64,000 bases of DNA from Novymonas esmeraldas (taxonomy: Eukaryota > Euglenozoa > Kinetoplastea > Trypanosomatida > Trypanosomatidae), in NCBI GenBank assembly GCA_019188245.1, contig JAECZO010000035.1, positions 124,001 through 188,000 on the forward strand, read 5' to 3'. Below the pieces are notes generated by a model. That model did no database searches, was not told where the DNA came from, and saw nothing but the letters and a program-made list of their open reading frames with translations. Both the position numbers and the translations under genes were made by a program. Shown here one piece after another: positions 20,199-32,437 of the stretch (position 1 is its first letter; every line of letters begins with the position of its first letter).

Positions 20199-22379
20199 CT
20201 AGCTGCCGGTTGGCTTCATGCCGCGGGCGAGTACCGGGAAGCCCTTGGGCTGCACTCGAGCATTGTTGATCTCCAGCACATCACCCATCTTCTGATAGTC
20301 GAAGCGGCGGCTCCGCTTGCCGTACGTGGACTGCAGCTCCTCCAACAGCTTCTTCGCGGCCGCCTCGCGGTGCCAACGGTTGGTGAGCCGGTATGTGTGG
20401 TTCATGTCGTCCAGGTCACCGGTGGGTACCTGGTCCACGTAGGGCTCCTGGTAGAAGCCCTCCCACTTCAGCTGCTCCTCCGCCTCGGTGTCGCTGTTGA
20501 AAGAGACCGCGTGCGACAGCGGCCGCTCGACGCTGAGGGGGTCGATGGCGCCGTCGCTCGAGGTCAGGTACTCCTCCATGTGTGGCGAGGCACGTCGGTA
20601 CAGGTGTCGCGCTGCCTCCGCAGCAGACCGCACCCCCGGCACAAGCGGGTGGTCGTGCACGGACTGCCGTGTCGCGCCTTCCGCCGTGGCGACGCTGTCG
20701 CCGCCGCCGCCGCCGTCGTCGTCGCCCAACTGCAGCTCCGCGGCGTGTGCCTGTGCACGCAGCTCCTCCTCCGACAGCCGTCGCATGGCACTGGCCTTCA
20801 GCAACGCCTCCTTCTCGCGCTCCTTGGCGCCCTGCTGTACCTCCTCGACGTAGCGGACCAGCGCATCGCCATCAAAGTTGTGCGGCAACTGCAGCTGACG
20901 CCGGCCCCAGTCCACATCCACCTCGGGGCTCAGCAGGAAGGTGAAGTCCTGCCAATCCCAGCGCGCCAGAGCAGGGCCGACGCGGAACAGCTCCCGTGCC
21001 CAAGCCAGCCGCTCGGCGTACGTGCCGTCGTTGTGTGCGAACGCGTCCACGCCGCCGGGCTCCACCATGTCGCGGAACTCCTTCAAGTGCCACATTGTGG
21101 TCTCGAGCATCTGCTTCGACACGCGGTACAGCTTGCGCTGCAGGTCGAGCTTGCCGTGCACCGCCTGCAGCCACTCGCGCAGCTCATTCGTAGTGGCCAT
21201 AGCGACGTCGATGATGACGACACCGTTTGCGCGTGTGGCGTGACGCGTACCAAGCTCCACGGTGAGGTGCGTGAGCCCGTACCCGTGCAGTAGCTCCTTG
21301 TTGCGATGCAGCAGCCGCAGCACCGCCATCGCCTCCCGGTGCGAGCATGAGATGAGCACATCATCGAGCTCGAGCGCGGTGCACAGCTCCGTGATGAGCT
21401 GCTCCACCTCCGTCGCGAACATCGTGGCAGAGGTGCGACACTGCGCGATGGCGGCGGCGTTCTGGTGTAGGAAGCTGAGGAACTGGAGAGCCGTGAAGTC
21501 CCACGGGATCGTGATGCCACCGGTGATGTCGGCGCCGATGGCGAAGTGGTCGTCGATGACGAGCGGCATGGCGCTCCACTGGTCGTACTGCAGCTCGCCG
21601 AGGGAGGCGCGCAGCGTGTGCAGGGCGGCGGAGCACTGCAGGGGGGAGAGCGTCTTGGCGAAGAGTACCTGGTCCGCGTCCATGAGCTCCTCGAGCGACG
21701 GTGCGCTGGTCAGCGTCCACTGCACCGCCATCTCCTCGCTCGCCTCGTCCAGCAGCGTCTTGCCGCCCGCCGCCGCGTCCCTCCGGCTCTTGGTGCGGGG
21801 CTCCGGCCGCCGGCGGCGCAGCGGCTTCGCCTCCCGCCGCGCCGCCGCCGCGTCCTCGGCGACCGACACGGACTCGGTCACCGAGTCGATGCACTCGGCG
21901 CGGCGTAGCAAGTCGCGAAGGAATTTGTTGACGGAGCGCTCGACGAGGCCGCGGTTGGGCTCGCTGGCGATGAAGCCCTGCGGAAGCTCAAAGGAGGAGT
22001 GGATGAGCACCGCACCATCGCCGTCGGCGGCCGTCGCCGCCCCCTCAGCGGATGGATGCGCTCGCTTCGCGAAGGACGACTCGGTCCGTGGGCCGCCGTC
22101 GCCGTCGATGGTGCGGCCCGCGTGCGGTGCCGGCGCGGCGGCTGAGGAGGCTCCACCACCGCCCCCGTCGTCGTCGTCGTCCATGCGGCGGTAGAAGCTG
22201 AAGGAGATGGACGTCGCCGGCGGCGGGCGAAGCGTCCCGCGCTTGAAGTCGCGTGCCCACGCGAGCAGCTCATTGAGCTGTGCCACTGCGTTCTGGTTGG
22301 TGGACTGCTGCTGTGTGTTGTGATGGAAGAAGTCGGGGTGCACTTTGAGAAAAAACGCGTTCAGCGCCTTCTTGTACAT
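20199..22379 (-). CDS. TCAIM-like protein with DUF4460 (degenerate J-like) and DUF4461 domains
   Basis: Related to animal TCAIM (T-cell activation inhibitor, mitochondrial), whose molecular role is poorly known. The ATG at 22379 gives 726 residues; the open frame extends 14 codons upstream but only from a GTG. Residues 1-50 (AFFLKVHPDFFHHN, then NQNAVAQLNELLAW) match DUF4460, where HPDFF replaces the HPD of true J-domains. The DUF4461-like part includes GGITIPWDFTALQFLSFLHQ (about 284-303) and LSPEVDVDWGRRQLQLPHNF (about 480-499). Between them lies a charged, low-complexity stretch. The very N-terminus is basic and aromatic and may act in mitochondrial import. A short acidic-rich C-terminal extension is kinetoplastid-specific as far as I can tell. 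Confidence 0.75.
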   Translation of the reverse strand: MYKKALNAFFLKVHPDFFHHNTQQQSTNQNAVAQLNELLAWARDFKRGTLRPPPATSISFSFYRRMDDDDDGGGGGASSAAAPAPHAGRTIDGDGGPRTESSFAKRAHPSAEGAATAADGDGAVLIHSSFELPQGFIASEPNRGLVERSVNKFLRDLLRRAECIDSVTESVSVAEDAAAARREAKPLRRRRPEPRTKSRRDAAAGGKTLLDEASEEMAVQWTLTSAPSLEELMDADQVLFAKTLSPLQCSAALHTLRASLGELQYDQWSAMPLVIDDHFAIGADITGGITIPWDFTALQFLSFLHQNAAAIAQCRTSATMFATEVEQLITELCTALELDDVLISCSHREAMAVLRLLHRNKELLHGYGLTHLTVELGTRHATRANGVVIIDVAMATTNELREWLQAVHGKLDLQRKLYRVSKQMLETTMWHLKEFRDMVEPGGVDAFAHNDGTYAERLAWARELFRVGPALARWDWQDFTFLLSPEVDVDWGRRQLQLPHNFDGDALVRYVEEVQQGAKEREKEALLKASAMRRLSEEELRAQAHAAELQLGDDDGGGGGDSVATAEGATRQSVHDHPLVPGVRSAAEAARHLYRRASPHMEEYLTSSDGAIDPLSVERPLSHAVSFNSDTEAEEQLKWEGFYQEPYVDQVPTGDLDDMNHTYRLTNRWHREAAAKKLLEELQSTYGKRSRRFDYQKMGDVLEINNARVQPKGFPVLARGMKPTGS

Positions 22380-22993
22380 CGCGATGACGATGATGAAGAT
22401 GGCTGATATGCACACACACACTCAAGTGCCGACACGTACACACACACACACACAGAGACGTACGCGCCTCCGCTCTTTAGGAGGTGCTACTGGAGATGCG
22501 GGGAGAGGAGGACAAGGCGGGGAGAAGATATGGCAGCTGCGGCGGCGGCAGGGCGGTGGAGAGAGTCCACGAGTGTGACGCACGCATCCTCCTCACAGCC
22601 AGCAAAGAGGTGAGAACTGCGGAGGTGTTCGACGGGTCACAGGAGAGATGCGAGGAGAGGCGGGAGGGGTCGGCGATAGGAGAACAGCGCAACGCTGTCG
22701 CCACCTCCGCTCGCGGTCGCGGTGGACTCGAGGCACCGCACCCCTCGCCTCGGCACTTCTTCTGTTTTGCACAGTACGTGCGAGTGATATCGACATACAC
22801 ACACACACACACAGAGACTGAAGTGCGCCAGCAGACGCAGCAACACGTCATCGACACCAATTCACCAAACAAAACAAAAAAAAAGCGCGGACACACGCAC
22901 ACACACACACACACGGAGAGAGAGAGACGCACGCACGTCTTCTCACCGACGACCAGAGCAGAGGAGCGAGAGAGTGAGAGGGGTAGAGGGTGT
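22380..22993. other. Intergenic: LRR gene to TCAIM-like gene
   Basis: A 614 nt gap with CA repeats at about 22410-22422, 22438-22454, 22796-22812 and 22898-22914, an A9-10 run at about 22875-22884 and a short complex segment at 22480-22780. I see no gene in it. Confidence 0.7.
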
Positions 22994-25900
22994 CTAGCGA
23001 GCTGGTCTGGGGTGGGCCGCCGCTGCGGTGGCGGCGGCGGCCGACGCCGACGACGACGATGGAGGTGCCAGCAGCGACGACGAGGTGGGTGGAGCTACGT
23101 GCGCGTTCAGCATCGACTTCTTGACGGCTTGGGTGGCGCGACGGATGCTGTTCTTCAGCAGCCGCAGCGCCTCCGCCACCTGCTTGGCGCTCTTCATCTC
23201 GATGTCAAGCGACACTGACGGCCGGCAGAGTTGGTGCACGGCATCTTGCGCCGCCTGTGTGACGCCGGCGCTCACGCGGGAGGTGTTGCTGACGTCGTCG
23301 CCGCCGAGCAGCCACATCGCCTTGGACGACGCGGACGACACCGTCAGCAGCGCACCGGCCATCAGCGTCTCCTCGATGTCGTGCGAGGAGGAACCCACCT
23401 CGTCCGGTGTGAAGGGGCGCTGGACCGAGATGAGGAGGTGGGTCGCCGCCAGCTTCAACGAGTCCTTCTTGCGCGATGTCTTGGACGACGGCGTTACTGC
23501 CGGGTGCGGCCCGCCGTCACCACTGTCGCCGTTGATGGCGGACACGTTGAACGAGGAGACGGAGGCATCGCCGCCGCCGCCGCCACCGCCGCCGAAGGTC
23601 CCGCTGGAGGTGACGTTACCCAGGTCGTCGCCGGCAGCGCACTCGAAGCCGCACCCAACCGGGTGCACTAGCATCTGTGCCCGCCGCGAGCTGCGACCGA
23701 GCTTGCGGCTCTTCTCAAACGTCAGCACGAACAGGATCTCCCACTCGAGCGAGAGCTCCACCTTCTGCGCACCCCACCGGCCGCGGCCGATGACGGTCTT
23801 CTGCTGGTGCTGCGGGTCCAGTGGCACACTGCCGCGCGCCACACCGTCGTACGCGACCCGCATCAGCCGCTTGTACTTCCCCTCTAACACGCGCTCGTAC
23901 TCGGACTTGCCGACGTCCGCGGCGGCGGACACAGCGCGGGTGAGAACAGCGGCGGCGGCAGCGGGGCTCTGCGCGGGAGCGCCGCTGCCGCCGTCGGGGC
24001 CTCCGCGCCTGTCGCGCTCCACTGGCGGGCGCGGCGGCGGTGGTGGCGGCTGTGGCGTGGGGCTCGCCTCGGGGGCGGCCGGCAGCACTCGTGTCTTTGG
24101 ACTCGGGACGACGAACGGCGACCCGGACGACACGGAGACGTTGACGGCAGCCGAGTTGCCAGCGGCCGTCGCTGCTGCCTCTGCCGCTGCCTCTGGCGCG
24201 GGGGAGAGCGCGATGTGCAGTGGCTGCACCGGTGTGGCGGACTGCGAGCGCTCCGCGGCGGCGGCCGGCGACCCCGGCGGTGCGGGTGTGGAACACTCGA
24301 CCGGGGCGCCGAGGTGCGACGGGGTCGGCGACGCCACCGCGCTGGACACGGCGGTCAGCGGCGAGACGAGGCCGGTGTCCGACCCGCCGTCTGAGTGGAC
24401 GCTCGCCGCGTTCGGTGTGCTGCGCCCCCGCACGGCATCGACGACGGCAGAGCGCGACGGCGGCGTCGTGGTGGACGACATCGCCTGTCTGTACACGATG
24501 GGGAAGTACTGCGGGTTGAGCGACTGGGGGCTGGACGGCGAGCGCGGCGTCAGAGTCGGTGTCGTGCCGCGCAGCACCACCACCGGACCCGCCTCGCTCG
24601 TCGGCTCCTCTGTTATCTCGTCGAAGGAGATGCTGCTCGTGTGCGTGATCGGGTGCGGCGGGGTCGGCGGCCGGCGCGGGTGGGGCGGAGGTCGCCCCTG
24701 CACGCCCGCCACACCGGCAGAGGCGAGCGCTTGGCGAGTCGGCTGCCGCGGTGCCGCGCTGGCCCCGCTCACCGGAGGTGGCGGTGGCGGTGGCGGTGGT
24801 GGCGGTGGCGACGGACTCGTCACCGCGGCTGCTGCCTGTGGTGGTGGTGGGGTGCGCAACGACGTGCTCTCAACGTGGCCGCCGTTGCTGCCGCTGGCGG
24901 CCTCCTCGCCCGTCTCGGTGGAGGTGCGCAGACGACTCCTCACACGGTCGGTGGCCACGGTGGGGGACATGGGGTCCTCGGCGGATGGCCCGATGCTGCC
25001 ACCGCTCGACGGGGCCGGCTCGACGAGCGCCTGCCACGAGGAGATCCCGAGTTCGTGCTCCAGTGCAGTGGGGCTGCCGTGATAGTAGTGCACCACCGCG
25101 GCGACGCTCGCGTGGCTCTGGAGCAGTCGCGCCTGCACCGATGCGCGACGCAGCAGATACGCCTGCACCTGCGCCACCGCATCCGCCGTCGCGCTGTGCC
25201 GCCGGAGCAGACGTGTGAGGCGAGGAAAGTACACGCGGTCCACCTCCGGCACGGTGAGCGACACCACACCGTTGCGGCCGCCGCGGCCAACACCGCGACG
25301 CACGCCGTGGCTGCTGTGTTGCAAGCGGTCGGCCAACACAGCACGGCGCTCGTTGGTCCGCACCTGCACCTGCAGCATCGCGGTCGCCGCACCACCGTCG
25401 CCGTGCAGCGTGACGGACAACACCACATGCTCAGCGTCCTCGTCAGGAGGCTGCAGAAGGGCAAGCATGTCATCGCAGAGAAGCTCACGCGCCTGCTGTG
25501 CAAGCGCTGCGTAGGACACAGCCGCCGGCGCCGCCTCGAGCTCCACCTCCTCTGCGCCGCCGCGCTCTGCCGAGTTGCCGCTACCGCTCCGGTTCGCTGA
25601 TGCGGCGGCGTGCAGCAGCCGCCACGCGCGGCACACCGCCGTCCCCTCCTGGTGCATGTACGACAGCGTGAAGACCTTCACTCGCCCCACCAGCTGATTC
25701 GCCCGCCGCTGAACGCGGATGGGTGGGGCGATGGCGGCATCCTCCTCCGCCGTCTCCACGTCCTGCGGGTCCGCCGCGTTCGCACCCAACACCGGCGCCG
25801 TATGCTCCTCCACCTGCGCGCGCACCTCTGAGCCTTGCTGCTGTTGCTGCTGTTGCTCTTGCTGCAGTGAGGTCAGCCTCGACGTGACATGGTCGAGGCT

Positions 25901-28900
25901 CGCCTGCTGAGGGCTGTCGACGCTGCTGTGGCCGCCGATCTGCTCCTCCGCGGACCGCCGCCCGGGGCGCACACGGGACACGGCGGCTCGAGGTACGTCC
26001 TCGTCATACCGCCCCGCCTCCTCCGCGGCGTCCGCGTCGGGGGTGGCGTGTGGCGACGGCTGCAGCACCAGCGGCGGTGCAACCGCCACCGCACTGGAGC
26101 CGCGCAGCTTCGAGGGTGGCGAAGAGGGGGCCATCAGCTGGTCCGTGAGCACCACATCCGCCGTGGACGGGGAGTCGTGAAGCGCCGCCGCCACGAGTGG
26201 CGAGCCGAGCTCCAACACAGGTGGCGGCGGCAACACCACATCGCCTCCGCGACCACCGCGACCGGCGTGGCTGAGCTGCTTCTCCGGCGTCGCCACGGTA
26301 GCCAAGTCCGGAGGCGTGTCGAAGTTGTCCACCATCGCTCCCACCGCCGCTGCCTCGCGGCTCCGCGTGGCGGCGGCGGCGGCAGCGGCAGCGACTGTGT
26401 CGTCCGTACGCGGCGTCGGTCGGTGTGGCTCAGGGGTGCTGTCCCGCTGCTCCGCCACCGTCTCGCGGCTGACGTCGTCGTAGACGTTCACAGTGGGGAG
26501 ATGCGGCCGCAGGTGGCGCTCCTGCGATGGCGGGCGGGGTGCTGCCACGGCGGCGGCGGCGGCGGTGGCAGGGCCGGACGCCTCGGTCTCTATCGAGTGT
26601 GCCGTGTGCTGCAGCTCCGCCCGACCGTCGGCGTCCGCGGACGCAGCACGCTGCAGCGTGGGCACCGCGTCCGCAGTCCCGCCCCGCCCCGCGCTGGCCA
26701 CATCCTCCTCCTCCTCCTCCAGGACACCGAGAAGCCCGGCAAAGCACACGTGCTGCTCCTCCGCCGGCACGTTCAGCACTTCCTGCAGCAGCTGCGCCGT
26801 CGCTCCTTTGCGCCCGTTCGTGGTCACCTCGAAACGCATCCAGTGCCCCTCCTCCACGCCCTCTAGTAAATCGCGGCCGCCGTCGCCCGGCTCGGCCGCG
26901 TCCGCGAGCGGCTCCGGCGGCAGGTAGTGCACCGCCTCCACCACCGTGGCGACCGGCGCCACGCCGTCCCCGCCTCCCTCGTCGTCGCCGCCGCCGCGGT
27001 CGGAGGCGGACACAGCGCGTTGCAGAGCCGCCAGCAAGTCCTGGTCCAGCGCCGCTCGGGCGGCCACACCGAGTCGGTCCGGCGCAGGCAACCGCAGCAC
27101 GTCCAGCGCCCGGCCAAGCGTGTGGCCGGCGGGGTGGTCGTAGGAGAGGATGAAGGTGCGTGTGCGCCGCGGTCGCAGCCGCCGACCACTGGACCGCCGC
27201 ACCTGCGAAGTGGACGCAATGGTGCTGCTCGCGTCCGCCTCTGCGACGGCGGTGTCGCCCGCGGCGGCGGCGTCTGTCGGTGACGCGCCTGCCGGGGCGG
27301 GCCCGCCGCTGCTGCCCACGACGAGTGTGCTGTGCGACTGGACTCCGGCCGCCTCTCCCTCGCCCAGAGTCTGTGGCACGGCGATGTGGGGAGGCGGAGG
27401 GGCGGCGATGGACACGGACGCGGACGCGGACGGCGGCGGTATTGAAAAGAAGGAGGCCGAAGAGCCCGACGCACCGGCAGCGGAGTCCGTCTTCGCGGTC
27501 GATCTCCACAACCGGTGCAGCGGCGCAGAGTTCACCAGCCCGTCCGGCCTCTCGCCGCTGCCGCCACCGCTGCCGCCGTCGCCATTGCGAAGGATGCTGG
27601 CCACCTCGGCAGCCGCACGCGGCGAGTCCAGCGCGGCGAGCAGACTGCGCTGAGGGTCACGGCTGCGACTGCGACTCACGGAGGGCACGCTTTCACAAGC
27701 GGCACCGTCGTCGTTGTGCGCCGCCGCCGCTGAGGAGCCCCAGACGGCGGGTGTGCAAGTCGAGGTGCGCGGCGATGGGGCGGCAGCGCGCTGCGGCGGC
27801 ACGGCGGTGCGTGCGTAAAAGCGGCTGGAGGGACACGTGCAGTGCACGGCGCCCTCGTCATCGCAGCGAGCGTGGAAGACGTCGACACCGGCGGCGGAGA
27901 GGGAGGCGGAGGCGCGTCGGTGGTTGCCCGCGCCGTCGCCATCGCCCACCCACGTGTGCACCGCCGGCGGGGTGGACGCCACGCTGAAGGACACGGTCAG
28001 AGACGCGGCACCAGCGGCGGAGTGCAGCGCGGCACGCCGCAGCACCGCCGCCTCCGCGGCAGCGCACACCATGCGCGAGTTGTCCTCGTCGCCGTCTGCG
28101 CCGCCGCCGCCTCTGCCGTCCTCGGCGCCAGCGTTCCTCTGCAGCGCGAGTGTGGACAGCGTGGCGACGGCCGTCCCCGCCGCGCTGCCGTCGGCATCGT
28201 CATCGTCCAAGAGAAGGGCAGATATGACCCGCACGCACCCGCGCGCGGTGAGGAGGTTGTCCGACATGTTCAGCACCGCCAAGGACGCGAGCATGCCCGT
28301 CCGCGTCCGCCCGCATCGCACACTGACACAGAGTCCACGGGCACCGGCGTCTGTCATGCCGGTGCTGCTCAGGTGCAACTCGCGCACGTGGCGGAAGGCG
28401 CCTGGCACGAGGCGGCGCCGCACCTGCGCGTTGAAGGCGGCGTGCGCCAGAAGCTCGCCGAAGATGTCGCCGAGTCGTGTTTGATCGCACACAGTGGCGC
28501 TGTCGAGCACGAACTCAATCTCGCCCTGGTCCTCGCGGTACATGTGGAGCCCCTGCTGCACCGCGGGGCCACGCAATCGCTGCTCCACCGCGTCTCTGCG
28601 ATCCGCCTCCGCGACGAGAGCCCGCCGCGCCTCCGGCGGCACCAGCGACCACTCGAAGGTGTCCGAGATGTCGAGCAGCTCCAGCGCGGGGCAGCTGAAG
28701 AAGATGTTGAGCAGCAGCTCGCGGCACCCCACCGGCGAGCACGTCTGGCCCAGCGGGACGCCGTGGAGCACGAGGGTGGCGAGCGCGCACGTCGTGGCGA
28801 AGCCCGCCACGTCGCTGAACGCTGCCTGCTGGCGCCGCAGGAGCGCGCCGGAGACGACGAGGGGCGTCTTTGCAAGACGCAGACGGCGCGGCAACATGTG

Positions 28901-31317
28901 CGGGTGCTGTGGCGACCTCCGCCGCCGCCGCTGCGACTGCGACTGTGCGCGGAGGTGTCTTCCGACTCCATCGCCGCCGCCGTCTCTCTGTCTAGGTCCA
29001 CCGCCTCGTGGTACGCGCTCGCCGGCAGCGGCAGCAGCGACGTCACCCCCGCCACGTTGTGCGACAGCACGAGTGTGCGGAGGCGGTGCGCGCGGCTCGC
29101 GGCGGCGAGGATGTCGGACAGGCCGCGTGCCGAGGCGCGGCAGTCCCGGAGGTCCAGCAGCGTCGGCCCCATGGGCACCATCGCCGCAAGGTCGTGCTCC
29201 TCACCGCCCTCGGCCCCGTCAACGGCTTCAGCGGAGGCGGTGGGCTGCGACGGTGGTGGTGGTGGCGGTGGTGCCGACACTGGTTCAGCACGCGGGGTCT
29301 GCGCCGCGGGCCGGGACTGGCGTCCGTGACGGGCCCGAGCGTAGAGTGTGCGCAGCTCTGTGGAGAAGAGGACAGGATCCTGCTCAAGCGCCGCGAGGCT
29401 CAGCTTTGCCACGTACACAGAGAGCGTCTGCACACCGTAGTCCTTGAGCGGGTTGCCGAGCAGACGGACCTCCTCCAACGTCCCCGCCATCCACAGCATC
29501 ATCTTGCCGATATGGGTGCAGCTGCGCTGCGTGATGGCGTTGCCGCTGAGGTCGAGCACGCGGAGCTGCAGCGGAGAAGCGCCATGCTCGGCAGCGGCAG
29601 CGGTAGCCGGGGCACCTTGGTGGTGGTGGTGGTGGTGTGTGGGGGACGGGCTGAGCTGCTGGCTACGGCCGGTGGCACGACGCCCGTCGGCGGCGGCAGA
29701 GAGGCCGCAGACACCGCGGACGAGCTCCGCGGTCTCGTCGTCCTCCAGGCGCATCTGAACAAGCTTCAGCACCGTCAGCGCATGCAGCTGGGGCAGGATG
29801 TCCTGCGTGAACCACGACCACTGGTCACGCCGCATGCGGTAGCAGGTCAAGTCGAGAGCTGTGATCTGCGTGGACTGCGTATGGCGACGCAAGTGCACCT
29901 GCAGGCCGACCCAGCCGACGGTGCCGTCGGCGGCGAAGCAGTTGTACTCGTGCGTCATCGAGCGCAACGTGAGGTGACCGGTGGCAATGTGCTCCCCGCC
30001 GCCACCGTCCTCCGCCTCGCCGTTGCACGCGGTCGGTGTCGTGGCGGTGTGCGGTGGCTGCTGTGGCTGCTGCTGCTGCGGTGGGAGATGATCGCGCTGC
30101 CCTTGATGGTCAGCAGCGCCGCCGTTCGACGGCTCAATCGCTGGCGCCGCCGCTGTGAGGAAGGGAGCGCTGCTCACCGACAGACTCAAGTGCCGACGCA
30201 TCGCACGCCCCTCCACCTCCGCCTCCTCCTCCTCCGGCACCACCAGCGTCACGACGCGTGCAGAGCGGGTGGTGTAAGAGGCCGCAGACGACACGGGGGA
30301 CGTGGCCGACGCGCCGGAGCGCGTGGTGAGGAGGAGCGGCGGTGGCGGCTGCAGCTGCGCTGAGCCACCGCTGGCGTCGCGTGCGAGCCCAGACGTGGGC
30401 CACGGTGGCGCCGAAGACCGCAGCACCGGCGCCACGATCGGAGCCGCGGCGGGGTGGATGGCGCGCGGTGTCGTCCTCGACTCAGTGAACACTCGCGGCG
30501 CCGCAGTCGGCGGTTCGCGCTCGTCGCCGTCGCCGCCGCCGCCACTGCTGGTCGCGGTGCTGCTGCGAGTCGGGGCGGTGGAGGTCACCTTTGTTGGGAG
30601 AGAGGCGGCGGTGGAGGCCGCGGCGTCCGGTGATGTGCTGCTGGCAGCGCCGCGGTAGCGGATGCGCGGCGTGAAGGCGCCGATAGGCGAACGCCCTACA
30701 CTGTCGCCGCCGCCGTCGCCGCCACGACGCTCGCGATGGTGCGTCGACGGCGCCGCGGCTGCCCACGTGCTGTCCGTCCCCGCTCTGTGGGGTGGGCTGA
30801 CGAGCCGCGACGTCAACGGTGCGTCAGCGCGTGACGATCGCCAGCCGCTCGCCGCATCGCCGAACTCGCCACGGTCGCCGCCACGCGCCGCCGGCCGCCA
30901 CGCGGGCTGCCACGCACGAGCGGCGGCCGCGGAGCGCCACGACTGTGCCGGCGCGCTGGCAGAGGTCGCCTGGGTGACCCACCGGTCCGCGGAGGAGGAG
31001 AGGCGAGAGGACGAGGTCGGCTGCGACGTGGCGGACGGCGCCGGGACCGGCTGCGGCGCCAGCCCGCTGGGGCGCGGCTCCTCCTCCCTCTCCCACACCG
31101 CCGCCACGAGCGCCGGTGCCCTCATCGCTGCAGCAGCGGCGGCCAGCGCGTCGTCGTGTGGTACCTCACGTGCTGGTGATGCTGCCCTCTCTACCACGCT
31201 ACCCTCATCCCCCGCCTCCTCATCTGCGACTAGAGGCGACGACGACGGCGGCGGTGATGTGGCGACCGTGAAGCTGTTCAGCAGAGACCGCGCCGGCCCC
31301 GCAGAGCTCGATTGCAT
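22994..31317 (-). CDS. Giant leucine-rich-repeat protein, one frameshift in this assembly
   Basis: From the ATG at 31317 to the stop at 22994 this is one gene of about 2,770 codons read in two frames. The first frame runs into a shadow after about 28930, and the second becomes coding at about 28900. Ribonuclease-inhibitor-type LRRs lie on both sides: LRVLDLSGNAIT and LEEVRLLGNPLKDYG (about 29570-29430), LRTLVLSHNVAG (about 29075), then LELLDISDTF, VRELHLSSTGMTDAG and LAVLNMSDNLLTARG (about 28695-28240). The change falls in a (GCC)n tract at 28916-28932 and fits loss of one base or gain of two. Beyond the LRRs are long disordered stretches, two copies of an unrecognised domain (27168-26700 and 25690-25150), a Gln run near 25850, and a conserved-looking C-terminal block (about 23920-23060). 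Function unknown; LRRs suggest protein binding. Confidence 0.7.
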
Positions 31318-32437
31318 CCACCGCGGTGGCCCACACGCGTCTCGCCACACACACACACACACCTTGCCAATCTCCTTACACTCGCAGAGGGCAAGACAGT
31401 CCGCCCGTGCGTCTATTACGTGAAGAATGATGGGCAGCGAGAGAAGCGGACGCACACACAGAGAGAGAGTGTGTGTGTGTGTGCCACACGGTGAGAGATG
31501 CCGCCTCCTTCAGCAGGGAGGGGGAGGGCGATGAGGGGGGGAGGAGGAGGGGAGGAGGAGGGGAGGACACAAGAGAAGGTGAGAGGAAGAGGTGGTGAGG
31601 CGGCGCAGGCGGCCCGAGGACACCACCAGCACCACCACCACCACCTATGCCAACGCCACAAGACGGTTGCAAGGCGGTGAGAGACGGTGCGAAGAGCGAC
31701 CACACACACACACAAAGTAAAACAGCAGCAGGCGTACAAGGCTATGAGATAAAGAGAGAGAGAGACGCGACGGAGGAAGCCGGTGCGTGGCGAGGAACAC
31801 CTTCCCGCCGTCGGGACGATGGAGAGGAGAAGAGGAGGGGCAGAGTGGGGAGTCGGAGTCGACGGATGCACGTGGATGTACACACGTACGTGTGTGTGTG
31901 TGTGTGTGTGACGAATGTGTGTGGGTGCATTCATCAACGTCACACAGGAGAGAGAGAGGGAGGACGGAGAGGACGGAGAGGACGGAGAGACGACGTGGAA
32001 GAGGAGGGGGAGGCGCGCATACACACACACACACACTGACACAGGAAGACGGCGGACAGACCACGCCGTACGCGCAGGGGAGGTGACGAGGGGTGCGTCC
32101 TTGTCCTCCTCCGTCGTCGATACCGCTGCGGGAGGAGGGGCGGAGGGGGAGAGGGCAGACGCACCTGCGAGAGAGGGTGTGTGGTTCGGTGGATCAGTTA
32201 CGAGAAGGGGAAGAGGAGAGGGGGCGCAGGAAGGTCGCGCCGTGACCATCCCGTCTGTGCATACACGTGTGCCTTCGTGTGTGTGTGTGTGTGTGTGTGT
32301 GGACGTGCGTGCTTAGTAGGAGGAGAAGAAGGGGGCGTGGTCACGTGCATGATCTCGCACGGTCAACACAACACACAGCGACGCGGCCCTCGCCGGCCCT
32401 CACCACCCTCGCCCATCTCCCCTTTCATTCACCGAGT
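31318..32437. other. Intergenic: PAM2 gene to LRR gene
   Basis: A 1,120 nt gap. It contains CA repeats at about 31348-31360, TG at about 31467-31481, a long coding-strand pyrimidine tract at about 31495-31600, (GT)n at about 31891-31909, three copies of GGACGGAGA (31963-31989), CA at about 32020-32037 and (GT)n at about 32276-32302. No gene is supported. Confidence 0.7.

Noticed and set aside
28369-28930. Tail of the first LRR frame as genuine protein
   Set aside because: It is Arg/Ser-rich and out of phase with the LRR pattern that continues in the other frame.
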